Assembly (NCBI GenBank): GCA_937874755.1
Contig: CALNBC010000283.1
Location: 1 to 9,728 of the forward strand
Source of the DNA: an uncultured Clostridia bacterium
GTDB lineage: Bacteria; Bacillota; Clostridia; Christensenellales; CALWSW01
DNA: 9,728 bases
Direction: 5' to 3'
A program made the position numbers and the translations under genes. The notes beneath the pieces are model-generated. The model was given only the letters and a program-made list of their open reading frames with translations, ran no database searches and was not told the origin of the DNA. How positions within the stretch are numbered: position 1 is the stretch's first letter; each line of letters opens with the position of its first letter. Shown here piece by piece: positions 1 through 5,637 of the stretch.

Positions 1-832
1 TAAATATGATGGAAGGGGCGGTCTTCTTGGCGGTGTTGAAAAGGTCACGAACGCGGGAAGCGCCCACGCCGACGAACATCTCTACGAAGTCCGAACCGGA
101 GATGGAATAGAAGGGTGCTCCTGCTTCGCCGGCTACCGCCTTTGCCAACAGCGTCTTTCCCGTTCCTGGAGGTCCCATGAGCAGCACGCCCTTGGGGACT
201 CTCGCACCCATTTCGGTGAAGCGGCGGGGGTTTTTGAGGAATTCGACTATCTCGACGAGTTCTTCCTTTTCTTCGTCCGCGCCGGCTACATCTTTAAAAG
301 TGATTTTGTTGGTCTCACTGGTGACGACCCTCGCCTTGGATTTTCCGAAGGCGTTTATGCTCTTGCCGCCGCCCTGTTGCTGCATCATGATGTACCACAG
401 GAAAACGGTGGCGCCAATCAGTATGAAATAGGGCAACAAGCTCCAGAAGCTGAATTCCGAAGGTTCGCGGTAATCGAGCTGAAAGCCGTAATCCAAAGCG
501 GAAACTTGGTCGGCGGGCTTTCCTGTGTTTTCAGAAACAATTGCGGCGAGGTCCTGCTTGAGCATCTCATACGAAGGTATATACGCGGTGAATTCGCTCC
601 TGTTGGGCAGGTTCTCCATGGTCAGCGCCGACCCGGTGTAAAGTCCGGAGAGCTGCGTGCCTGTCAGTACTACGCCTGCGACATTCTTGTCCCTAACATT
701 TTGCAGGAACTCTTCGTAAGAGAGCTCATCGGTTGCGTTGGCAGCGCCCATCCCGAAACGGGAGGCCATGAACACTATGGCGGCAATCATCAATAGATAT
801 ATGGCGATTGACCGGAAGTTTCGTTTTTTCAA
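1..832 (-). CDS. ftsH: ATP-dependent zinc metalloprotease FtsH, N-terminal part (cut by window edge)
   Basis: FtsH is a membrane-anchored AAA+ protease that degrades misassembled membrane proteins and some regulators. The first 277 codons are visible. Residues 8-24 form a membrane anchor ([13 protein letters not shown]), residues 30-125 an extracytoplasmic domain, and residues 131-149 a second membrane helix followed by QQQGGGKS. The AAA domain opens with [16 protein letters not shown] at 177-192, a Walker A GPPGTGKT at 220-227 and the pore-loop region [14 protein letters not shown] at 252-265. The window ends just before Walker B, so the zinc-site HEXXH is not seen. The start is a TTG at 832. 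AAGGAGG lies 11 bases upstream, and no in-frame ATG or GTG fits better. It follows hpt in the usual Gram-positive order, but after a 327-base gap that suggests its own promoter. The family call is certain; the start is likely. Confidence 0.97.
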   Translation of the reverse strand, partial: MKKRNFRSIAIYLLMIAAIVFMASRFGMGAANATDELSYEEFLQNVRDKNVAGVVLTGTQLSGLYTGSALTMENLPNRSEFTAYIPSYEMLKQDLAAIVSENTGKPADQVSALDYGFQLDYREPSEFSFWSLLPYFILIGATVFLWYIMMQQQGGGKSINAFGKSKARVVTSETNKITFKDVAGADEEKEELVEIVEFLKNPRRFTEMGARVPKGVLLMGPPGTGKTLLAKAVAGEAGAPFYSISGSDFVEMFVGVGASRVRDLFNTAKKTAPSIIF

Positions 833-1159
833 AATATGTAGATCCTCCTTGGGTTTACAGCGCTTCACATTTTATCATCAATAATGCAGCGGCACAAGGG
901 CGGCGGCGTCAAAGCACGGAATAATCGCGCAAATTGTCAACTCGGGCGAACAAACCGACATGCGCCCAACACCATGTATGCCTTTCACGATATCTGCCCA
1001 GCCCGGTTTAGAGCGATTTTCGCGGTTCTTGCCACCCGGCGCATACATAAAAAACCTGCATAAAGGAAAGCAAGCAAAAGCAGAAGCCCGCCTTTTGAAC
1101 TGCATTCCGATTGTTGAGCTTCGCGGCAAGTCGAGTAAGCTATGCCGTAGACTTGCGCG
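833..1159. other. Intergenic gap between hpt and ftsH, no gene seen
   Basis: This 327-base stretch separates the hpt stop from the ftsH start. It holds the ftsH ribosome binding site (844-850) and the extended -10 candidate. It also has a lone TTGACA on the minus strand (935-940) with no -10 at the right distance. Short open frames of 67-83 codons occur on both strands, but their products are basic and Cys/Pro-rich, resemble nothing I know and lack convincing ribosome binding sites. I found no hairpin followed by a T-run after hpt, so read-through into ftsH remains possible. Confidence 0.55.
869..877 (-). promoter_or_regulatory. Candidate extended -10 promoter for ftsH
   Basis: Read on the minus strand this is TGATAAAAT, which fits the extended -10 form TGnTATAAT with one mismatch. 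It would start RNA near 862, about 30 bases before the TTG start and just ahead of the AAGGAGG site. The -35 position (TTGTGC, 893-898, 18-base spacer) is poor, as is common for extended -10 promoters. This is inferred from motif and position only. Confidence 0.4.
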
Positions 1160-1702
1160 TTAATCCGAGTAAAGCTCGGGCTTTAGCACCCCGATGTATT
1201 CGAGGTTGCGGTATTTTTCGGCGAAATCCAGCCCGTAGCCCACCACGAACTCGTCGGGTATCTGAAAGCCGCAGTAATCGGGCTGAATGTCTGCTATGCG
1301 GCGCTCGGGCTTGTCGAGCAGGGCGCAGATTTTCAGGCTGGACGGGTCTCTCGCGGCGAGCATCTCGCAAAGGTACGCGAGGGTCTGCCCCGAGTCCATA
1401 ATGTCCTCGACTATCAGAACGTCCTTGCCGTAGATGTTTATGTCCAAATCCTTGCGGATTTGGACGACGCCCGAGGAAGAACGGGAATCGCCGTAGCTCG
1501 ATATGGACATGAAGTCCAACTGAACCTGACGGTTTATCTTGCGGATGAGGTCGGCAAAAAATACGGACGCTCCTTTGAGTATGCAAACGACCACCAGGGA
1601 ATCGCTGTCCTCGTAATCCTCGGTGATTCTGTCCGCCAGTTCCTTGACCTTTGTTTTTATTTCTTCTTTGCTGAGAAGAATTCTTTCGATATCGTCGTGC
1701 AT
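1160..1702 (-). CDS. hpt: Hypoxanthine phosphoribosyltransferase
   Basis: This enzyme transfers the phosphoribosyl group of PRPP to hypoxanthine (often also guanine), giving IMP or GMP in purine salvage in the cytoplasm. The 180-residue length is normal for bacterial Hpt. Visible signatures are the LKGA loop at 42-45, the flexible-loop SYGDS at 69-73, the PRPP-binding motif VLIVEDIMDSGQTL at 95-108 with its acidic pair E99-D100, the purine-site DKPERR at 130-135, and the C-terminal FVVGYGLDF followed by YRNLEYIG. The ATG at 1702 has GGAGGG eight bases upstream, which fixes the start. It lies 64 bases after tilS and precedes ftsH, the standard Gram-positive arrangement. In Bacillus and Listeria, Hpt is reported to interact with TilS in regulating ftsH. 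That is family knowledge and cannot be seen here. An independent promoter in the gap is possible. Confidence 0.97.
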   Translation of the reverse strand: MHDDIERILLSKEEIKTKVKELADRITEDYEDSDSLVVVCILKGASVFFADLIRKINRQVQLDFMSISSYGDSRSSSGVVQIRKDLDINIYGKDVLIVEDIMDSGQTLAYLCEMLAARDPSSLKICALLDKPERRIADIQPDYCGFQIPDEFVVGYGLDFAEKYRNLEYIGVLKPELYSD

Positions 1703-1730
1703 AAGTCAATCCCTCCATCACAATCTATAT

Positions 1731-1758
1731 ATAATATCAAAAAATCGGGCAATTACAA
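1731..1758 (-). promoter_or_regulatory. Candidate sigma-A promoter for hpt
   Basis: On the minus strand TTGTAA (1753-1758) and TATTAT (1731-1736) are separated by 16 bases, with four and five matches to consensus. RNA would start near 1724, giving a leader of about 22 bases that still contains the hpt ribosome binding site. It lies in the AT-rich gap just after the tilS stop, so hpt-ftsH could be expressed separately from tilS. AT-rich gaps produce such matches by chance, hence moderate confidence. Confidence 0.4.
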
Positions 1759-1766
1759 CCCTAACT

Positions 1767-3140
1767 TCAATCGAGTTCACATTCATCGGTTGGCAAAAAT
1801 TCAAGATGTAACACCGCGCTTTGGTTGCCAATCGCGGCTTTTTGGCTCGTACCCGCGCCCACAGCCCAGAGCACCTCGCTGCCGACGGCGATGACGGGCA
1901 GATTCCGCCTGCTGTGCGGGATTTTTTTGTCTATGTAATAGTCTTTGAGCTTCTTTTTCCCCGGCGCGCCAAAGGGGTGAATGTAATCCCCCGGCTGCCT
2001 CGGGCGCACTACTGCTCCGTCAAAGACTTCCTTAACGGCATAGCACTCAAAGGGAGAACATTTTGAAAGGTCGGCGGGGAGCGATACGAGGGACGAGGAG
2101 AGTTTGCCAACGGGGGTATGCACATCCCTGCCTATAATCAGTGGAAGGCAATAACCGCATGTGGCGACATTCTCCTTCAACCGTTTGATTGTCAGCTTGC
2201 CATAATCTACTCTTGCGGAAAAGCCGCGGGGCAGGTTGATTGAGGCGCCCGTCTTCCCTTTGCAAAGGGCGCGTATCGAATCGATGTGGTTGTACGAAAG
2301 GTCGATCGCCAGTCCCTTTGAAGCCGCGTACAGCCGAATAACCCTGCCGCTCACCGCTCGAGGGAGGGAATTGACGCCCTCGCAGGAAATGCCGTCGCCC
2401 AAAGCAGCCTTGGCAAGCTCGGCTTTTGCCCATGCGCAAAGCGCGTCGTCGTCCTCGCCGATAAGTGAGGCGGCGCGGCAAATGTTACGGGAGTAAGCGG
2501 GGTTGATTTGCCGAAGCTGCGGGTCGAGGGCGCGCAGGTGGTTACGGGTGTACTCGGTGTCGAAGTTGGTTTCATCCTGGACATAGTCAAGTGAGTTTAG
2601 AGAAATATATTCGAGTATTTCGCCCCTGGTGACGTCCAGCAAAGGGCGTATAATGTTGTTGCGCCCCTGCCGCATACCCCTAAGCCCCGAAGCGCCGGTA
2701 CCGCGTAGCAGGTTGAGCAACACCGTTTCCGCTTGGTCGTTTGCGTGGTGAGCGGTGGCGATGCAGCGTGCGCCTATGGACGTTGCCGTTTCCTCCAAAA
2801 AGGCATAGCGGGCGTTCCTTGCCGCTTCCTCAAGTGACTGCTTGCGCTCGCGGGCAAGGGCAGGGCAGTCGATTCTTTGGGAACAGAACGGTACCCCCCA
2901 GCCATCGCACAGATTTCTGCAGAATGCCTCGTCGGAATCGGCGGCCGCGCCTCTTATACCATGGTTGAGGTGGGCGGCACTAACCGAATACCCAAGCTCG
3001 GGGTTAAGTGCGAGCAAGCCATGCAAAAGTGCGACCGAATCCGCCCCGCCGGACAGGGCGACAAGCACCCTGTTTTTGGGCGGAATCAGTTCGCCGCCAA
3101 TAAGGGCGGAGCGCAGCTTATGCAGCATGGGGTTTTCCAA
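1767..3140 (-). CDS. tilS: tRNA(Ile)-lysidine synthase TilS
   Basis: TilS uses ATP and lysine to convert the wobble cytidine of tRNA-Ile2(CAU) to lysidine, so that it reads AUA and is charged with isoleucine. Numbering is from the TTG at 3140 (457 codons). The ATP-pyrophosphatase P-loop SGGADS is at 30-35, HLNHGIRG at 57-64, the family block TAHHANDQAETVLLNLLRG at 129-147, RNHLR at 199-203, and the C-terminal RPRQPGD at 379-385 followed by GAPGKKKLKDYYIDKKIP. These are the complete N-type ATPase plus TilS middle and C-terminal domains. The longer ATG start at 3194 adds 18 residues, lacks a good ribosome binding site and would sit at the predicted RNA start. The TTG has GAGGAG six bases upstream, so I prefer it. 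ATG 3128 is a third option. It is the first gene of tilS-hpt-ftsH and is divergent from two tRNA-Met genes, which TilS must not modify. Confidence 0.95.
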   Translation of the reverse strand: MENPMLHKLRSALIGGELIPPKNRVLVALSGGADSVALLHGLLALNPELGYSVSAAHLNHGIRGAAADSDEAFCRNLCDGWGVPFCSQRIDCPALARERKQSLEEAARNARYAFLEETATSIGARCIATAHHANDQAETVLLNLLRGTGASGLRGMRQGRNNIIRPLLDVTRGEILEYISLNSLDYVQDETNFDTEYTRNHLRALDPQLRQINPAYSRNICRAASLIGEDDDALCAWAKAELAKAALGDGISCEGVNSLPRAVSGRVIRLYAASKGLAIDLSYNHIDSIRALCKGKTGASINLPRGFSARVDYGKLTIKRLKENVATCGYCLPLIIGRDVHTPVGKLSSSLVSLPADLSKCSPFECYAVKEVFDGAVVRPRQPGDYIHPFGAPGKKKLKDYYIDKKIPHSRRNLPVIAVGSEVLWAVGAGTSQKAAIGNQSAVLHLEFLPTDECELD

Positions 3141-3146
3141 ATGCAG

Positions 3147-3152
3147 CTCCTC
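3147..3152 (-). promoter_or_regulatory. Ribosome binding site that decides the tilS start
   Basis: GAGGAG on the minus strand lies six bases before the TTG at 3140 and is inside the longer ATG frame. It is 18 bases from the ATG at 3128, too far for normal use. This is the main reason to place the tilS start at 3140. Confidence 0.55.
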
Positions 3153-3205
3153 ATAAGGTTGGTTAGGGCGCTCTTCGCCGCAAGCACCCCGCATAATATT
3201 CTTCT

Positions 3206-3234
3206 ATCTTATTACAAGCAGCGCACTCGTTCAA
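3206..3234 (-). promoter_or_regulatory. Sigma-A promoter for tilS
   Basis: TTGAAC (3229-3234) and TAAGAT (3206-3211) on the minus strand have an exact 17-base spacer, each with four of six consensus matches. RNA would start around 3198-3200, almost at the upstream ATG at 3194. That gives a leader of about 60 bases if translation starts at the TTG at 3140. A small palindrome with arms GCACT/AGTGC (3223-3227 and 3234-3238) overlaps the -35 box and could be an operator, but it is short. Confidence 0.6.
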
Positions 3235-3252
3235 GTGCGAAAAAAATTAGAC

Positions 3253-3281
3253 TTGACAGTGCAAAGTGGATAGGATATAAT
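3253..3281 (+). promoter_or_regulatory. Consensus sigma-A promoter for the tRNA-Met operon
   Basis: TTGACA (3253-3258) and TATAAT (3276-3281) match the consensus at all twelve positions with the ideal 17-base spacer. The predicted RNA start is near 3288, about 24 bases before the initiator tRNA, leaving a short 5' leader for processing. It points away from tilS. The two -35 boxes (3229-3234 and 3253-3258) are 18 bases apart, so the divergent promoters could compete. Such strength is typical of stable RNA genes. Confidence 0.92.
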
Positions 3282-3311
3282 TCTATTTGCCGCTTAAGAG
3301 AGCGGACATAT

Positions 3312-3389
<78 letters not shown>

Positions 3390-3392
3390 TTT

Positions 3393-3427
3393 GGAGCGTT
3401 GGTGTTAACTGATAATATCGGCGCTCC
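3393..3427 (+). other. Spacer hairpin between the two tRNA genes
   Basis: GGAGCG (3393-3398) and CGCTCC (3422-3427) can pair across a 23-base AT-rich loop in the 46-base spacer between the tRNAs. No T-run follows, so it is not a rho-independent terminator. It may help separate the two tRNAs during processing, or it may be chance. Confidence 0.35.
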
Positions 3428-3435
3428 CGTTATAT

Positions 3436-3512
3436 GGCGGCGTAGCTCAGTTGGCTAGAGCATTCGGTTCATACCCGGAGTGTCGTAGGTTCGAATCCCA
3501 CCGCCGCTACCA
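3436..3512 (+). tRNA. Elongator tRNA-Met (CAU)
   Basis: This is a 77-base cloverleaf with encoded CCA. Acceptor GGCGGCG pairs with CGCCGCU (G-U at the end), the D-arm is GCUC-AGUUGGCUA-GAGC, the anticodon stem UUCGG/CCGGA carries loop UUCAUAC, and the T-arm is GUAGG-UUCGAAU-CCCAC with one A-C mismatch. The fully paired acceptor end and the UUCAUAC loop indicate elongator Met. Initiators and the lysidine-modified tRNA-Ile2 usually carry CUCAUAA. It is the second gene after the shared promoter, and the terminator begins three bases after its CCA. Confidence 0.95.
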
Positions 3513-3514
3513 CC

Positions 3515-3541
3515 AAAAACCCCTTAATTTTGGGGTTTTTT
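3515..3541 (+). terminator. Rho-independent terminator of the tRNA-Met operon
   Basis: AAAAACCCC (3515-3523) and GGGGTTTTT (3532-3540) form a stem around the loop TTAATTTT, ending in six Ts. It begins directly after the elongator tRNA. The stem has only four G-C pairs but is extended by A-T pairs. The A-run on its 5' side means it could also act on the minus strand. Confidence 0.88.
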
Positions 3542-3821
3542 GTTATATACAGATGATTTATAAGCTAAAAATAAGGCAATATCCCACTATTTATTGCGGT
3601 GTTCTGCGGCTATCTAGCAGGCAAGAACGCACTGATGCAGGTATAACGGCGTATCTATTGCCGATTTAGCTCGGCACAGTCCCCCTAATTTGCTATCACA
3701 AACATAAACGCATAACAGCAAGTTGCCCTCCTCTCTTAGCTTTAGCATGGGAAAGGCAGCTTTTTGTTGCCGGATTCTAAACATTAAGCAAACTCTGCAC
3801 AGCAGCCAATGCGGTTAAGCC
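3542..3821. other. Intergenic stretch between two terminators, no gene seen
   Basis: About 280 bases lie between the tRNA terminator and the tat operon terminator, where convergent transcription would meet. Stop codons are frequent in all frames. A small palindrome GCCGA-N6-TCGGC (3660-3675) has no T-run and no obvious role. I see no tRNA, riboswitch, attachment site or repeat in it. Confidence 0.6.
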
Positions 3822-3872
3822 AAATAAAAACCACCCCATCCGCTTCGAGGTGTGCTCTTGGCGTGCGGGGTG
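3822..3872 (-). terminator. Rho-independent terminator of the tat operon
   Basis: On the minus strand CACCCC (3867-3872) pairs with GGGGTG (3832-3837) and is followed by GTTTTTATTT (3822-3831). It begins nine bases after the tatC stop. The loop is long (29 bases), but the stem plus T-tract in this position makes termination likely. Confidence 0.65.
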
Positions 3873-3880
3873 ATGTTTCG

Positions 3881-4366
3881 TCAGACCGGCTCTGCCGCTT
3901 CTTCTGCGGTATTTTTGGTCTTCTTGCGCTTTTCGATAAAGCGGCAAACCGCGATGCTTATTTCGTAAAGCACCAGCATGGGCACCGCGATGGTAAACTG
4001 GGAGATAACATCGGGCGGGGTGAGTATCGCCGCGACTATGAATATAATCAGAACGGCGTACTTCCTGGTGCTGATGAGGAACTTCGGCTTCACTATGCCA
4101 AGCTGGGAGAGGAACATGGTCAGCATAGGCATTTCGAACACCAGACCGAAGGTGACCATCAATGAGAGCATGAAACTTATGTATTTTTCAAAGGATATCT
4201 GCGCGTTGATAAGCCCCGAAGTATCAAAGTTGATGAAGAAGTTGATGGTGAACGGAGCTGCGACGTAGTAAGCGAACAATACCCCGGCGATAAAAAAGCC
4301 TGTGCCGCCCAACATGGCCAAGAATCCCATGCGTTTTTCGCCGGTCGCTAAGGCGGGGCGGAAGAA
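3881..4366 (-). CDS. tatC: Twin-arginine translocase subunit TatC, C-terminal part after a frameshift
   Basis: This frame supplies the last 161 residues of TatC, the polytopic membrane protein that recognises twin-arginine signal peptides and recruits TatA. It has no start of its own at the join. It opens FFRPALATGEKRMGFL, matching the periplasmic-loop-to-helix-3 region of TatC with its conserved F and E (E. coli F94/E103 region). Hydrophobic helices follow, including MLGGTGFFIAGVLFAYYV and YISFMLSLMVTFGLVFEMP, then the conserved loop NTRK-like STRKYAVLIIFIVAAILTPP and a last helix FTIAVPMLVLYEISIAVC. The tail is basic then acidic (EKRKKTKN). The first in-frame ATG is at 4330, but the homology extends upstream to 4366, where a stop closes this frame. 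The N-terminal half is in another frame (see the next entry), so as written no full TatC can be made. Confidence 0.88.
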   Translation of the reverse strand, partial: FFRPALATGEKRMGFLAMLGGTGFFIAGVLFAYYVAAPFTINFFINFDTSGLINAQISFEKYISFMLSLMVTFGLVFEMPMLTMFLSQLGIVKPKFLISTRKYAVLIIFIVAAILTPPDVISQFTIAVPMLVLYEISIAVCRFIEKRKKTKNTAEEAAEPV

Positions 4367-4682
4367 TCACCGGAGCGGTAAGCACCAGGGAGGCAATCAT
4401 CACGATTTTTACATAGCTCGTAACAAGCTCTCCAGGGGAGATATAAACAAAGTTGAAACCGTCCCCCTTTTTGATCAGCTCGGCCACAATCGGTTCCACG
4501 AAAATTGAACACACTATCACACTGACCACAAACGCGATTATAACCCAGGTCAGACGGGATTTAATCTCGGTCAGGTGACCGGAAATGTTCATCTTGGCGC
4601 CATCAGCAGGAGCTTGCTTTTGCTTTTCGTAGACCTGCAGCTCGCCTTTTTCGGGAGGGCTTTTTTTATCGTTATTGGCCAT
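4224..4682 (-). CDS. tatC: TatC, N-terminal part before a frameshift
   Basis: The reading frame starts at ATG 4682, nine bases after the tatA stop, without a clear ribosome binding site, so translational coupling to tatA is likely. Residues 1-31 are a hydrophilic, lysine-rich extension longer than in E. coli TatC. Then come the cytoplasmic SGHLTEIKSRL (34-44), where TatC proteins carry HLxELRxRL for signal-peptide binding, helix 1 (about 45-63) and helix 2 ending LVLTAPVIL at 99-107. After about 4362 the frame runs into unrelated, arginine-rich sequence up to a stop at 4224. The TatC sequence resumes in another frame with FFRPALATGEKR. The expected YQxWxF between them is absent. The gap equals about 20 missing bases, a deletion that shifts the frame. 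Read end to end the gene spans 3881-4682. It is either a pseudogene or a sequence/assembly error. Confidence 0.88.
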   Translation of the reverse strand: MANNDKKSPPEKGELQVYEKQKQAPADGAKMNISGHLTEIKSRLTWVIIAFVVSVIVCSIFVEPIVAELIKKGDGFNFVYISPGELVTSYVKIVMIASLVLTAPVILPPRLSDRRKTHGILGHVGRHRLFYRRGIVRLLRRSSVHHQLLHQL

Positions 4683-4691
4683 AGCTGTCTA

Positions 4692-4904
4692 CTAGTTGGC
4701 TCTTTCCTCGGAAGAATGGGGCTCTTCTGCGTTTGCTGCAGCTTCTGCTGCTGCTTCGGCCTGAGCCTCTTTATGCCCCTTCTTAAAGCCGCTAATGGTC
4801 TGACCTATGGCTTTTCCCAGTTGGGGTAGTTTTGTGGGTCCGAAAATCAATAATACGATGGCCAGTATGACTAAAAGTTCCGTAACGCCGATTTTGCTGA
4901 ACAT
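4692..4904 (-). CDS. tatA: Sec-independent translocase protein TatA
   Basis: TatA forms the pore-like oligomer of the twin-arginine system, which moves folded proteins across the cytoplasmic membrane. The 70-residue product has the family layout. An N-terminal helix (residues 6-21) carries the conserved acidic E9, the hinge is FGPTKLPQLG at 21-30, an amphipathic helix KAIGQTISGFKKGHKEA follows, and the short tail is Ala/Glu-rich. ATG 4904 has AGGAGG ten bases upstream. It is the second gene of the tat operon, 31 bases after the tatB-like gene and 9 bases before tatC. Gram-positive Tat systems often use TatA-type proteins for both TatA and TatB jobs, so the A/B split rests on length and tail. 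Confidence 0.93.
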   Translation of the reverse strand: MFSKIGVTELLVILAIVLLIFGPTKLPQLGKAIGQTISGFKKGHKEAQAEAAAEAAANAEEPHSSEERAN

Positions 4905-4935
4905 GAGAAGATGTCCTCCTTATTAATGTGATGCT

Positions 4936-5430
4936 TTAGGCTAGGGCTTCGCTTGGTTCTTTTGTGGGGTGGATGGCGGAAGAGTCCTCTTCCGTTGCTT
5001 TATTGCCAACCGCGGCTTCTGTTGCTTTGGGGGAAGCTTCGACCTGGGGTTCAGGAGTAATGGCTGCTGAGTCTGTTTCTGCGGCTTTTGCGTTGGTTTC
5101 GCCTGATGTAAGCGCTTTTTTCGGCGAATGGTCGCTCAGAGGATGCTTTAACATCATTTCGGTTTCCTTGAGGCCCGCTTTGACATCCTTGAATTCTTTG
5201 TCAATCCCCTTGAGGTCTTCTTTGAGGTCTTTCCCGACATCTTTGATGTCCTCGGTGACGTCGCCCATTTCATCCTTGACTTCGTCTGTAATGTCCTTGA
5301 CGTACTTGCGAGCCGTGCCAAGGAATTTCCCGACTGACTTTGCCACTTCGGGCAGCTTGTTCGGTCCGATGACGAACAGGGCGATTATCAATATGATGAT
5401 CAATTCACCAGTTCCAATTTTATCAAACAT
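4936..5430 (-). CDS. tatB: TatA/TatB family protein, TatB-like
   Basis: This single-pass membrane protein belongs to the twin-arginine translocase. Residues 7-21 form the membrane helix with E9, followed by the hinge IGPNKLPEVAKSVG at 21-34. The amphipathic region then runs unusually far (about 35-95) and is very rich in alternating Lys and Asp/Glu with hydrophobic residues at helical spacing (KDITDEVKDEMGDV, then DIKDVGKDLKEDL). The tail (96-164) is low in hydrophobics, rich in Ala, Glu, Pro, Thr and Ser, and probably disordered. At 164 residues with a GPNKLP hinge it fits TatB better than TatA, although the hinge is shared by Gram-positive TatA. The ATG at 5430 has AAAGGAG seven bases upstream. 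It is the first gene after the tat promoter. The tatB symbol is a best fit, not certain. Confidence 0.88.
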   Translation of the reverse strand: MFDKIGTGELIIILIIALFVIGPNKLPEVAKSVGKFLGTARKYVKDITDEVKDEMGDVTEDIKDVGKDLKEDLKGIDKEFKDVKAGLKETEMMLKHPLSDHSPKKALTSGETNAKAAETDSAAITPEPQVEASPKATEAAVGNKATEEDSSAIHPTKEPSEALA

Positions 5431-5479
5431 GCGCCCGCTCCTTTTTGTAAAATTTTATAAAATCCGAATCGGTAAATAG

Positions 5480-5508
5480 AGTATAGCACGTTGCGAATTT
5501 CTTGGCAA
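5480..5508 (-). promoter_or_regulatory. Sigma-A promoter of the tat operon
   Basis: TTGCCA (5503-5508) and TATACT (5480-5485) on the minus strand each match five of six consensus bases with a 17-base spacer. RNA would begin near 5473, giving a leader of about 43 bases that ends with the ribosome binding site of the tatB-like gene. With the terminator at 3822-3872 it defines a three-gene operon. Confidence 0.8.
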
Positions 5509-5637
5509 TCACTAATTTCGTGCCAAATTGCAAATATTTTTTAGATTACTTATCCTGAATAACTTTATAAAAAATTACAAAGCTCTTATTGTGCTATTAG
5601 CTGCCATTCGGGTTTAATCAAGCTATCCAAAATGCCG

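Noticed and set aside
935..940. Perfect TTGACA on the minus strand upstream of ftsH
   Set aside because: No acceptable -10 box lies 15-19 bases downstream, so I did not call a promoter.
878..1129. Possible small protein of 83 residues in the hpt-ftsH gap
   Set aside because: There is no convincing ribosome binding site, the composition is unlike the neighbouring genes, and it overlaps the likely ftsH promoter area.
3223..3238. Possible CIRCE heat-shock operator near the tilS promoter
   Set aside because: Only GCACT/AGTGC with a six-base spacer is present. CIRCE needs nine-base arms and a nine-base spacer.
3451..3669. Open frame of 72 codons on the plus strand
   Set aside because: It starts inside the elongator tRNA and crosses its terminator, so it cannot be a normal gene.
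3660..3675. Palindrome GCCGA-N6-TCGGC in the intergenic stretch
   Set aside because: Five-base arms without a T-run on either side are expected by chance and no promoter overlaps it.
3809..4165. Open frame of 118 codons on the plus strand opposite tatC
   Set aside because: It is antisense to clear TatC coding sequence, its product is charged and matches no family, and it has no ribosome binding site of note.
5541..5637. Terminator after the second regulator
   Set aside because: The only pairing I found is AGCT/AGCT around AT-rich sequence, too weak to call despite a nearby T-run.
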